Source: Ruminococcaceae bacterium UBA1244
GTDB lineage: Bacteria; Bacillota; Clostridia; Oscillospirales; Acutalibacteraceae
Assembly: GCA_002308635.1 (NCBI GenBank)
Contig: DBWG01000002.1
Span: forward strand, 9,282 to 19,669
Direction: 5' to 3'
DNA: 10,388 nt
Under the pieces are notes generated by a model. The model made no database searches. It saw only the letters and a program-made list of their open reading frames with translations, and had not been told where the DNA came from. Below are positions 1-6,490 of this stretch, piece by piece; within the stretch, counting starts at the first letter, position 1, and every line of letters starts with the position of its first letter. The translations under genes were made by a program, and so were the position numbers.

Positions 1-810
1 ACAAGAATTGACTACCTCGCAAACGCAATACAAAATTCGGATGTATATTTTGATTCCGGAGAAAACACATTCAACGTTATTTCCACAGTATTTGGCGGCA
101 TGGTCTTCTACGGCGGACTCATCGGTGCTATATTCGCCGCTTTCATCTACTGCAAAGCCGCAAAGGTGGATTTCAGCCTTTATGCCGATATCTTTGCACC
201 GGCTATTCCTCTGTTCCATACCTTCGGAAGAATAGGCTGTGTATTTGCCGGATGCTGCTACGGAATAGAAACCGAATGGGGACTGCACTATCCCGAAACT
301 CACGGCGGCATTGAGACAACAGTTACAAGACTGCCTCTCCCGCTCATCGAAGCCGGCTGCAACCTTATAATAATGGCAGCACTTCTTATCCTCCGGAACA
401 AGAACCTTAAAAAAGGATCTCTCATGGGCATATACTTCGTGTCATACGCTGTTGTAAGATTCGTTGATGAGTTCTTCAGAGGAGACGAGATCAGAGGAAA
501 GCTACTTTTCCTCTCAACATCACAGTGGATAAGCATTTTTGTATTTGCGGCAGGACTCTTTATGATCCTCAACCGCTATGTCCTCAAAAACAAGGACAAG
601 TTCGGCTATCACGTAAAAAAAGGCGAACTGCCCGAAGGCTATATCTGGAACAAATATGCCGGAGCCGTTGCTCCCTGGGAACAGTACAAGCTTAAAGACT
701 ATCAGAAGAAGACTGTTCCCGCAGAAGGAGAAGCTTTACCCGCAGAACAGCCTGCCGCTTCTGACGATTCCAAAACCGCTCCGCCATCAGAACAGGATAA
801 TAAAGAATGA
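1..810 (+). CDS. lgt: Lgt-family prolipoprotein diacylglyceryl transferase, 5'-truncated by window
   Basis: The frame is open from base 1 to the TGA at 808-810, giving 269 visible residues; the start lies upstream of the window. Lgt proteins are multi-pass inner-membrane enzymes that move diacylglycerol from phosphatidylglycerol to the lipobox cysteine of prolipoproteins. Seen here: a GGM-x-F-Y-GGLIG segment (about residues 32-42), the signature-region segment GRIGC..AGCCYG (about 76-88), hydrophobic helices, and the R-x3-E-FFR element (about 153-160), which matches the conserved Arg/Glu pair near the C terminus of E. coli Lgt. The last ~70 residues form a hydrophilic Pro/Ala/Glu-rich tail. 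Three usual signature residues differ: the His after GGMSF is Tyr, and the signature Asn and Glu are Cys. It may therefore be a family paralogue rather than the housekeeping enzyme. Family assignment is secure; exact activity is inferred. A terminator follows at once. Confidence 0.85.
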   Translation, partial: TRIDYLANAIQNSDVYFDSGENTFNVISTVFGGMVFYGGLIGAIFAAFIYCKAAKVDFSLYADIFAPAIPLFHTFGRIGCVFAGCCYGIETEWGLHYPETHGGIETTVTRLPLPLIEAGCNLIIMAALLILRNKNLKKGSLMGIYFVSYAVVRFVDEFFRGDEIRGKLLFLSTSQWISIFVFAAGLFMILNRYVLKNKDKFGYHVKKGELPEGYIWNKYAGAVAPWEQYKLKDYQKKTVPAEGEALPAEQPAASDDSKTAPPSEQDNKE

Positions 811-816
811 CAAACC

Positions 817-849
817 GCCGCCGAAAAATCATCGACGGCAGTTTTATTT
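817..849 (+). terminator. Intrinsic terminator after the Lgt-family gene
   Basis: An 8-position stem pairs 817-824 with 832-839, with one internal C/A mismatch. The loop is A-rich and seven bases long, and the T-rich tract TTTTATTT (842-849) follows. It begins seven bases after the stop codon. It separates the Lgt-family gene from the methyltransferase, which has its own promoter just downstream. Confidence 0.65.
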
Positions 850-860
850 CAGACAGTTTA

Positions 861-889
861 TTGTTAATTGCCGTATCTTATGATATAAT
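861..889 (+). promoter_or_regulatory. Sigma-A type promoter with extended -10, for the methyltransferase gene
   Basis: The -35 box is TTGTTA (861-866), followed by a 17-base spacer and a perfect TATAAT (884-889). TG lies one base before the -10 box (881-882), giving an extended -10. Transcription should start near 896, about 23 bases upstream of the TTG start. The promoter sits directly after the preceding terminator. Predicted from sequence only. Confidence 0.7.
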
Positions 890-918
890 CAGAAAAAACA
901 GATCGGAGATGAGCGGAT

Positions 919-1710
919 TTGATAATAAAGGATGACCGCATCGACAACGGCAAGCCATTTGACTGGGGAAGAACTTCCAATGATTATGCAAAATACCGTG
1001 ACATATACCCGCCGGAATTTTATCGGAAAATACTTGAACTCGGACTGTGCAGGCAAGGTCAGAAAGTGCTTGACCTCGGTACAGGTACAGGCGTTCTGCC
1101 GAGAAATCTGTATGATTACGGCGCTGAATGGACTGCTGCGGATATTTCTCCCGAACAGATCAAAGAAGCCGTCCGCCTGTCGGAACAGAACAATATGGAT
1201 ATACGCTATTTTGCTTCTTCCGCAGAAGAACTTGATTTCCCGCCGGAAAACTTTGACCTGATAACCGCCTGTCAGTGCTTCTGGTACTTCGATCACAAAA
1301 CCATTGCCCCAAAGCTGAATAAATGGCTCAGACCGGACGGAAAACTGCTCATACTCTATATGGCGTGGCTGCCGCATGAAGATACTATCGCAGGAGCAAG
1401 TGAAAGACTTGTACTAAAATACAGCCCCAAATGGACAGGCGCAGGCGAGACCGTACATCCGATAGGTATTCCCGATGCCATTACGGAATATTTCATTCCG
1501 GTCGGACACGAGGAATTTTATCTTGACGTTCCGTTTACAAAAGAAAGCTGGCACGGCAGAATGAAAGCCTGCCGAGGAGTGGGAGCTTCTCTCAGCAGAC
1601 CGGAACTTTTAAACTGGGAAAAAGAACACCTTGATATGCTCAAAAATATCCCGCAAAATACATTCACCATAAAGCATTATGCCGCTTATGCACTGCTCAA
1701 AAAGAAGTAA
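919..1710 (+). CDS. Class I SAM-dependent methyltransferase
   Basis: The gene encodes 263 residues. The SAM-binding motif I, VLDLGTGTG, lies at about residues 50-58, followed by a motif II-like acidic ADIS (about 75-78) and the motif IV-like FDLITACQC segment. This is the Methyltransf_11/25 fold of small-molecule methyltransferases; the substrate cannot be read from sequence. The N-terminal block with a DWGR element followed by YAKYRD is typical of a family found in clostridia. The start is TTG at 919, with GGAG at 905-908 ten bases upstream; no ATG or GTG exists nearby in this frame. An ATG at 909 is out of frame and reaches a stop after eight codons. The gene appears monocistronic, with its own promoter upstream and the ilvBN promoter downstream. 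No convincing terminator is seen directly after the stop. Confidence 0.85.
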   Translation: MIIKDDRIDNGKPFDWGRTSNDYAKYRDIYPPEFYRKILELGLCRQGQKVLDLGTGTGVLPRNLYDYGAEWTAADISPEQIKEAVRLSEQNNMDIRYFASSAEELDFPPENFDLITACQCFWYFDHKTIAPKLNKWLRPDGKLLILYMAWLPHEDTIAGASERLVLKYSPKWTGAGETVHPIGIPDAITEYFIPVGHEEFYLDVPFTKESWHGRMKACRGVGASLSRPELLNWEKEHLDMLKNIPQNTFTIKHYAAYALLKKK

Positions 1711-1746
1711 TAATGCTGTTCATTTGATTAAAATGTATATTCGCTA

Positions 1747-1775
1747 TTGACTTATCACCAAAAAAATTGTATCAT
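1747..1775 (+). promoter_or_regulatory. Sigma-A type promoter for ilvBN
   Basis: The -35 box is TTGACT (1747-1752, 5 of 6 consensus), with a 17-base A-rich spacer and -10 box TATCAT (1770-1775, 5 of 6). The predicted transcription start is near 1782, giving a leader of roughly 137 bases before ilvB. That leader contains the hairpin array described separately. Confidence 0.7.
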
Positions 1776-1805
1776 ATTTTTATGTTTATATATTTTGAGT
1801 GGTAT

Positions 1806-1898
1806 GCGAAGCAGGCTCAGGCTTCGTCCCTTTGACGGGATGAGGTCTTTTTATATTCGACGATACTGCTTATCAAAAATCCCGTCACAAACTGACGG
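1806..1898 (+). promoter_or_regulatory. Structured ilvB leader with competing hairpins (probable attenuator)
   Basis: Four helices can be drawn by eye. Helix 1:2 pairs 1806-1812 with 1821-1827 (7 bp). Helix 2:3 pairs 1819-1830 with 1837-1848 (12 bp) and precedes a T-run, so it is a terminator. Helix 3:4 pairs 1833-1841 with 1879-1887 (9 perfect bp). Helix 4:5 pairs 1882-1887 with 1893-1898 (6 perfect bp) and ends seven bases before the CGGAGG ribosome site of ilvB (1905-1910). Helices 1:2 and 2:3 exclude each other, as do 2:3 and 3:4, and 3:4 and 4:5. This is the ladder expected of an attenuator or riboswitch expression platform. No T-box consensus and no leucine/isoleucine/valine-rich leader peptide is visible, so the signal is unknown. 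Folding is inferred from complementarity only. Confidence 0.55.
1819..1852 (+). terminator. Intrinsic terminator inside the ilvB leader
   Basis: The stem has 12 consecutive pairs (1819-1830 with 1837-1848, three of them G-U) and a six-base loop TTTGAC. A T-run spans 1848-1852. It lies downstream of the ilvBN promoter and 66 bases before the ilvB start codon. It would therefore stop ilvBN transcripts unless an alternative fold prevents it. It could also end readthrough from the methyltransferase gene, which has no other terminator. Confidence 0.65.
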
Positions 1899-1918
1899 CA
1901 AAAACGGAGGTCAACAAT

Positions 1919-3592
1919 ATGCAGCTCAACGGTTCTGAGATCATCGCTGAATGCCTGATAGAACAGGGAGTCGATACCGTATTCGGCTATCCGGGCGGCG
2001 CAGTGCTCAACATTTACGACGCTCTCTACAAATACAGCGACAGGATCACACACATTCTCTCAGCCCATGAACAGGGCGCTTCCCATGCGGCAGACGGCTA
2101 TGCCCGCACAACCGGAAAGTGCGGCGTTGTCATCGCAACATCAGGCCCCGGTGCAACTAACCTCGTAACGGGTATTGCTACCGCTTATATGGATTCCATC
2201 CCGATGGTCGCCATCACAGGCAACGTGTCAAACGATCTTCTTGCTCGTGACAGCTTTCAGGAGGTAGACATCTGCGGAATCACACTTCCCGTAACAAAAC
2301 ACAACTTCATCGTCAAGAACGTTAAAGATCTTGCCAACGTTATCCGCAAGGCTTTCCGCATTGCAATGTCCGGAAGAAAAGGCCCTGTTCTTATCGACAT
2401 CCCAAAGGATGTTACCGGCGCAGTCTGCGAGTTCACACCCGAAAAGCCCGAAACCGTTGTCAATCCCCTTGTTTCCGGTGCGGCTGATTTTGCCGAAGCG
2501 GCAAAGGCTATCAATGCTTCAAAACGTCCGATGATCTATATGGGCGGCGGCGTTGTCAGCGCAGATGCAGAAAAACAGCTCCTTGCTTTTGCAGAAAAGA
2601 TAGATTGTCCCGTTGCGTCTTCCCTTATGGGACTCGGCGGTTTTCCGTCATCCCACAGGCTCTTTATCGGCACTATCGGTATGCACGGCGGCTATGAAAC
2701 AGGAAAGGCAACAGATAACTGCGACCTTATCATAACTGTCGGTGCAAGATTCTCCGACCGTGTTGCCGGCGACAGAAACAAATTCGGCAAGGACGCAACT
2801 ATCATACAGCTTGATATCGACAAGGCTGAGATCAACAAAAACGTAAAAATAGACCATAGTCTTGTCGGCGACCTCAAGGATACCCTTGCAAATCTCACAG
2901 AAGCGGTTGACGAAACAAAGCACGATGAATGGAACGCTCAGGTATCCGAGTGGGCAAAAAAATCAGGCGTTACCGAAACTCCAAAGTCCGAAAACTACGC
3001 TCATCCATATCATATCATAGAAGCAGTAAACGCTCTCGCATCCGATGATGATATCATCGTCACAGACGTTGGTCAGCATCAGATGTGGGTATCACAAAAA
3101 TACAAGTTTGAAAAGCCGCGCAAATGGTGTACATCCGGCGGTCTCGGAACAATGGGCTACGGCATGGGTGCCGCTATCGGATCAGCCGTTGCAAATCCCG
3201 GCAAGCGTGTCGTTCTCTTTACAGGCGACGGAAGTTTCCACATGAACCTCAACGAGCTTGCTACTGTATGTTCATACGACCTTCCGATAATGATAGTTGT
3301 CCTCAACAATACCGTTCTCGGCATGGTACGTCAGTGGCAGAAGCTCTTCTACGGACGCAGATTCTCACAGACCGACCCGCACAGAAAGACCGACTTTGCC
3401 GCAGTTGCAGAGGCATTCGGCGTAAAGGGCATGAGGATAATGAACGATGACGATGCAGAGGCAGTTCTTGCCGAAGCATTCTCACTCAAAAAGCCCGTTG
3501 TAGTTGACTGCCGCATATCGCCGGACGAAAATGTGCTTCCGATGATACCTCCCGGAAAGACAGTTGACGACATGATTACCGAAATGGAGTGA
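1919..3592 (+). CDS. ilvB: Acetolactate synthase, large (catalytic) subunit
   Basis: The 557-residue product is of normal family length. This cytoplasmic TPP/FAD enzyme condenses two pyruvates to acetolactate, or pyruvate with 2-ketobutyrate, as the first common step of valine, leucine and isoleucine synthesis. The N-terminal TPP (PYR) domain carries GYPGGAVLNIYDAL and the catalytic Glu in SAHEQG (E51). A central domain contains the HGGYETGKATDNCD and GARFSDR segments near residues 260-290. The C-terminal TPP (PP) domain has the cofactor motif beginning GDGSFHMN at 436 and ending NN at 463-464, then GMVRQWQ. The ATG at 1919 is preceded by CGGAGG (1905-1910) at eight bases. Its stop is followed within six bases by ilvN, so the two subunits are co-transcribed and probably co-translated. 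Regulation is probably through the upstream leader terminator. Confidence 0.97.
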   Translation: MQLNGSEIIAECLIEQGVDTVFGYPGGAVLNIYDALYKYSDRITHILSAHEQGASHAADGYARTTGKCGVVIATSGPGATNLVTGIATAYMDSIPMVAITGNVSNDLLARDSFQEVDICGITLPVTKHNFIVKNVKDLANVIRKAFRIAMSGRKGPVLIDIPKDVTGAVCEFTPEKPETVVNPLVSGAADFAEAAKAINASKRPMIYMGGGVVSADAEKQLLAFAEKIDCPVASSLMGLGGFPSSHRLFIGTIGMHGGYETGKATDNCDLIITVGARFSDRVAGDRNKFGKDATIIQLDIDKAEINKNVKIDHSLVGDLKDTLANLTEAVDETKHDEWNAQVSEWAKKSGVTETPKSENYAHPYHIIEAVNALASDDDIIVTDVGQHQMWVSQKYKFEKPRKWCTSGGLGTMGYGMGAAIGSAVANPGKRVVLFTGDGSFHMNLNELATVCSYDLPIMIVVLNNTVLGMVRQWQKLFYGRRFSQTDPHRKTDFAAVAEAFGVKGMRIMNDDDAEAVLAEAFSLKKPVVVDCRISPDENVLPMIPPGKTVDDMITEME

Positions 3593-3597
3593 TAAAC

Positions 3598-4098
3598 ATG
3601 GAAAACAAACAGATCATAAGCCTTCTTGCTCACAATCATCCGGGCGTGCTTCTGAGAATAACAAGCCTTATTTCAAGACGAGGCTTCAACATAGACAGTC
3701 TTACCGCAAGTCCTTCGGGAATCGAGGGCTATTCACGTCTTACCGTTCGTATGAGCGGCGACGACAATGAAGTAGAGCAGTTCATCAACCAGATGTTAAA
3801 GATAGTTGATGTAAAGAAAGCGGAAGTTCTTCCGGAAGAAACATCCGTTGCAATGGAGCTTGCGCTTGTAAAGGTACGTTCCGACTGCGGGAACAAAAAT
3901 GACATAATCGCAGTAACATCAACATATCACGCATCTCTTGTAAACATAGGAGACAATTCTCTGACATTCCGTGCATCGGGCACACCGTCACAGATCGACA
4001 CGCTCATTGAAAGTCTGTCGCCGTTTGGGATAATTGAAATGGCTCGCACAGGCATTGCCGCTCTCGAAAACGGCGACGCAAGTCTGACGGAGCAATAA
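3598..4098 (+). CDS. ilvN: Acetolactate synthase, small (regulatory) subunit
   Basis: The 166-residue product binds the IlvB catalytic subunit, raises its activity and confers valine feedback inhibition. An N-terminal ACT domain (about residues 4-77) begins IISLLAHNHPGVLLRI. N13, G16 and N31 match positions known to matter for valine binding in E. coli IlvH, so feedback control is probably intact. The C-terminal ALS small-subunit domain covers about 83-157. ATG at 3598 is chosen because GGAG at 3586-3589, inside the end of ilvB, lies eight bases upstream. A GTG at 3589 would add three residues and overlap the ilvB stop, but has no well-spaced ribosome site. The last ~10 residues are a variable polar tail. 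No ilvC or ilvD follows; the operon ends at the terminator near 4200. Confidence 0.95.
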   Translation: MENKQIISLLAHNHPGVLLRITSLISRRGFNIDSLTASPSGIEGYSRLTVRMSGDDNEVEQFINQMLKIVDVKKAEVLPEETSVAMELALVKVRSDCGNKNDIIAVTSTYHASLVNIGDNSLTFRASGTPSQIDTLIESLSPFGIIEMARTGIAALENGDASLTEQ

Positions 4099-4123
4099 AC
4101 TTTCACCGTCAAAACACACGGGT

Positions 4124-4186
4124 GCAGGGGCTTAGCTCCTGCTGAGATCCAGGACGAGCAGCCCTGGACGCACTCCGCAGAGTGCG
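4124..4186 (+). repeat. Cluster of three tandem hairpins, probable REP-like dispersed element
   Basis: Three separate hairpins lie side by side in the 3' region of ilvN. Hairpin 1 pairs 4124-4131 with 4135-4142 (8 bp with one G-T, three-base loop). Hairpin 2 pairs 4148-4153 with 4163-4168 (6 perfect bp). Hairpin 3 pairs 4169-4175 with 4180-4186 (7 perfect bp, loop CGCA). The block is richer in G+C than its surroundings and has no coding potential that I can support. Such compact hairpin arrays are typical of REP/BIME-like intergenic repeats. Repetition elsewhere in the genome cannot be seen from one window. A structured 3'-UTR or small RNA is the alternative. Confidence 0.5.
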
Positions 4187-4193
4187 AAACTCC

Positions 4194-4249
4194 TAAAAAA
4201 ACCGGCTTTGATGATATTTGAAGTATCACCAAAGCCGGTTATTATTTTT
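4194..4249. terminator. Bidirectional intrinsic terminator between ilvN and the phage operon
   Basis: A perfect 11-bp stem pairs 4200-4210 with 4230-4240. It can extend inward after one mismatch by six more pairs (4212-4217 with 4223-4228), with a five-base loop. On the plus strand it is followed by ATTATTTTT (4241-4249). On the minus strand the A-run at 4195-4201 provides the U-tract. It therefore ends both ilvBN (plus) and the phage structural operon (minus), whose last stop codon is at 4249-4251. Confidence 0.9.
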
Positions 4250-4698
4250 CAGACAGTTATCTCAAAACCTGCCCAGCAGGGCATAAAAGGTTTCATCTGT
4301 TCAGTCAGACGTGATATCTGACCCGCAGAAAGATCATCCGTGCAGTTAAACACGACCTTAAAATTTGCACTGTCAAACGAAAACGACCCATGTGCATTAA
4401 AACTGTCCCTGACCTTTTCCATTCCGGAAATATCAAAATCATTGTTATTGACCGACATTGCGTTTATTACCGCATTTCTCCTGCCGGACAGCGAGGAATC
4501 AAGATTCATTCTTCGTATGATATCCTCTCTCACTTCAAGACCCTCGCCCTGTGCAGTGGATACAAAACACTCTCTTTTCAGACGCTCCAGTTCGCCGAAA
4601 TAAACATCCAGACCTTCGGCATAAGCCATAAGCTCGGCATATATCAGCGTATCCTCCGAAACATCATAAAGTCCTGTTCTTTCAAGGACACTTTTCAT
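4249..4698 (-). CDS. Phage tail protein, YmfQ/XkdU-like (DUF2313)
   Basis: The product has 149 residues from the ATG at 4698; a GTG at 4725 would add nine. The ATG is preferred because GGGAGA lies about ten bases upstream, whereas the GTG has no clear ribosome site, though it would sit closer to the preceding gene. The N-terminal part (ERTGLYDVSE, then a helix around AYAEGLDVYFGELE and RECFVSTAQGEGL) matches the helical start of YmfQ-type proteins, which follow baseplate J in PBSX/skin-like prophages. They are thought to cap or complete the baseplate rim. It is the last gene of the operon and its stop abuts the terminator T-run. No tail fibre, holin or lysin gene follows. Assignment rests on sequence pattern plus position. 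Confidence 0.65.
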   Translation of the reverse strand: MKSVLERTGLYDVSEDTLIYAELMAYAEGLDVYFGELERLKRECFVSTAQGEGLEVREDIIRRMNLDSSLSGRRNAVINAMSVNNNDFDISGMEKVRDSFNAHGSFSFDSANFKVVFNCTDDLSAGQISRLTEQMKPFMPCWAGFEITV

Positions 4699-4733
4699 TA
4701 TCTGAAATTCTCCCAAACAGATCACCGCCCGTC

Positions 4734-5789
4734 TCAGAGACTTCCGACTGTCAGCGTTCCGAGAACAGCCATTGACGCAGCACTGACCGAAGTATCGGAT
4801 GTTCCCGAAAAGGAATAGTTCGTCACTCCGTCCACCTTTATAACAGCACTCCCAAGAGCCGCCGCCCTAAAATCCTCTCCGACCGACATATCAAGAAAAA
4901 ATTTTCTTATCACACTTTCAACATCCGACTTTACTTCATTAATGTCATATCCGCTCCTGACCGATATGTTCACGCTGACATTTACAGGGATCGTACCGGT
5001 TTTCTGCGTCGAAACGGTAATGCCAAGCGGAGCCTTCTCCGCAAGCAAAGCCGCCGCCGCATTTTTGACATCATCCGAAGGGATAACACCTCTTCCGCCT
5101 ATCACCACAAACACCAGACCTGCCGTATCAGTAGACGCATAGACCGAAGCCGACTGCACACCCTCAACGCTTTCGGCTGTCTGTCTGAAATATTCAGCGT
5201 CCGCCCCGTTCGGTACACTGCGGTAGCTTTCAAATATTCTTTTCCTGAATGTATCGTCGTCCTCGTCATCCGTACCGCCGATAAACGAAGACGCATTATT
5301 TATCCTGATACCGACAGAAAAATATGTAACTATAGTCTTTACCCTGTCCGCAGCAATGTTGTACCGCTCGCCGCTGTTTTCCGCTTCACACGCCACCCAC
5401 GCAAAGGTATCTCCGCTGTATATTTCCGCCTCCTCCGTTGTAACATAATTCAGCGACCCGTCCTCCACTGTGCATACCGTACCAATCGGTATTACAAGGT
5501 CAAATTCAAGCGGCATATCAAGGCGAAAAACAAGAAGTCCATCAGCTTTTCTGCCCCTGCGCCTCGAAAGTCCTCTTTGTACCCCGTGAAGATCAAGCTG
5601 TGCGCCCGTTGCGGTGTCGGGGAACATCTGCTTTCTCAGCCATTCTATTTCCGATGTCATTGAATATATCTCTCCTGCAAGGACTCTCAGCCTTATTCCG
5701 ATATCGCTTGCCCTGTCCGCTTCATAGCCTGCAAGCTCCTCAAATTTCCCGCTCATCCGGCTCAGTATCCCTTCATAAGTCTCACTCAT
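4734..5789 (-). CDS. Phage baseplate J-like protein (gpJ/XkdT family)
   Basis: The product has 351 residues. Baseplate J proteins form the wedge of contractile-tail baseplates. Family hallmarks visible are an N-terminal helical region with DTATGAQLDLHG (about 58-69), then a beta-rich part, and the signature FIGGTDDEDDDTFRKRIFES segment in the middle, followed by NGADAEYFRQ and a GVQSASV strand. The ATG at 5789 is chosen over a GTG six bases upstream: AGGAGG lies seven bases before the ATG and only one before the GTG. The start overlaps the end of the gp25-like gene by eight bases, which suggests translational coupling. Length is normal for the family and the frame is intact. Confidence 0.9.
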   Translation of the reverse strand: MSETYEGILSRMSGKFEELAGYEADRASDIGIRLRVLAGEIYSMTSEIEWLRKQMFPDTATGAQLDLHGVQRGLSRRRGRKADGLLVFRLDMPLEFDLVIPIGTVCTVEDGSLNYVTTEEAEIYSGDTFAWVACEAENSGERYNIAADRVKTIVTYFSVGIRINNASSFIGGTDDEDDDTFRKRIFESYRSVPNGADAEYFRQTAESVEGVQSASVYASTDTAGLVFVVIGGRGVIPSDDVKNAAAALLAEKAPLGITVSTQKTGTIPVNVSVNISVRSGYDINEVKSDVESVIRKFFLDMSVGEDFRAAALGSAVIKVDGVTNYSFSGTSDTSVSAASMAVLGTLTVGSL

Positions 5790-6126
5790 CAGCACTCCTC
5801 CTTACTTCAACTTCAAACTCATTCCCGTCCGCTTTTATAAACACAAAAACTTCTCCGTCCCTGACAGCAGCTCCCGTCACTTCAACACCGTCAAGAACAC
5901 CAAGCACTCTCCTTGCCTCCGCCTCGATAAGCCCGCAGGCATTTGCAGAACCCGTATCTATGCTCTGTATCCTGCTGCCAAGAGCCCTGTCATAGAAAAA
6001 CTCTCCTTCAACAGCCGACAAAAGTATATATATTCTCTGTTTCAGTTCGTCCGTTCCTTCAACAAAGATCATCCTTCCGTTTTCATCGGTATCGAGATCA
6101 CCGCTAATGTTGATCGCCGTATCCAT
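5782..6126 (-). CDS. Phage baseplate wedge protein, gp25/DUF2634-like (XkdS)
   Basis: The product has 114 residues. The segment ELKQRIYILLSAVEGEFFYD followed by R.LGS.I (about residues 27-52) matches the gp25/W core, where a helix leads into the G-E-x-x-x-x-x-x-x-G-S element. Members sit in the baseplate wedge and, in contractile phages, nucleate the sheath. The C-terminal half is beta-rich. ATG at 6126 has a very strong ribosome site GGAGGTGA about six bases upstream. The gene lies between the spike and baseplate J genes, exactly where XkdS-type genes sit in PBSX-like prophages. A sheath-nucleating protein without a sheath gene in the cluster is notable. Confidence 0.8.
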   Translation of the reverse strand: MDTAINISGDLDTDENGRMIFVEGTDELKQRIYILLSAVEGEFFYDRALGSRIQSIDTGSANACGLIEAEARRVLGVLDGVEVTGAAVRDGEVFVFIKADGNEFEVEVRRSADE

Positions 6127-6127
6127 T

Positions 6128-6490
6128 TCAGGTCACCTCCAGCTTTGTCCCGTTGATGTATACATCTCCGACAATACGTATTTCACCGTTGTTTTTGAGA
6201 TGGATATATGAACTCGGAGTATAAAGTATCAGTTCTCCCGGCAGTATACCGTGATCGTTATCACCGATCCTCACCCCGATACAGTACCGTTCACTGCCGT
6301 CAGAAATAACAACAGCGTCCTCCATTGCTCTCGGAATATAAGATATCCCTCCCGGAGAAACGATAGAGCATTGTCCCGTACCGTTGGCAGCAGCCGCCGC
6401 AACCCTTCTGTCGGCACTGTTGCTTATAAGTCCCTGTCCGCAGCGGACAGTACCTTTTCTTCCGCCGTTCATTTTCTTAGATATCCTCAT
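6128..6490 (-). CDS. Phage baseplate spike, gpV-like
   Basis: The product has 120 residues from the ATG at 6490. GAGGTGG lies six bases upstream; a longer frame from a TTG at 6511 lacks such a site. The N-terminal third is basic, glycine-rich and probably flexible. The middle resembles the OB-fold region of gpV, and the C-terminal end is a short repetitive beta segment: LPGELILYTPSSYIHLKNNG, then EIRIVGDVYINGTKLEV. That pattern is typical of tail spikes and PAAR-less puncturing tips. No HxH iron-binding tip is seen, so this spike is short and blunt. The gene overlaps the hub gene by 14 bases and is followed after one base by the gp25-like gene. It occupies the xkdR slot of PBSX. Confidence 0.65.
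   Translation of the reverse strand: MRISKKMNGGRKGTVRCGQGLISNSADRRVAAAAANGTGQCSIVSPGGISYIPRAMEDAVVISDGSERYCIGVRIGDNDHGILPGELILYTPSSYIHLKNNGEIRIVGDVYINGTKLEVT

Noticed and set aside
889..1377. A 162-codon minus-strand frame opposite the methyltransferase.
   Set aside because: It lies wholly within a well-supported gene on the other strand and has no recognisable motif or ribosome site.
1782..1835. Possible ilvB leader peptide of 17 codons ending in the terminator loop.
   Set aside because: Its ATG falls at the predicted transcription start with no room for a ribosome site, and it has only one isoleucine and one leucine codon. Kept only as a remark under the leader finding.
1804..1938. A frame from ATG 1804 running through the leader into ilvB.
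   Set aside because: Arginine-rich, no properly spaced ribosome site, and out of frame with ilvB; best read as a by-product of the structured leader.
847..4258. The 12-base string TTTCAGACAGTT occurs at 847-858 and 4247-4258, each just after a terminator T-run, suggesting attachment-site cores.
   Set aside because: Exact 12-base matches are expected by chance in a window this size, and nothing between the two copies is mobile; both flank housekeeping genes.
4390..4818. A 142-codon plus-strand frame antisense to the end of the tail operon.
   Set aside because: It spans the junction of two real minus-strand genes and shows no family features.
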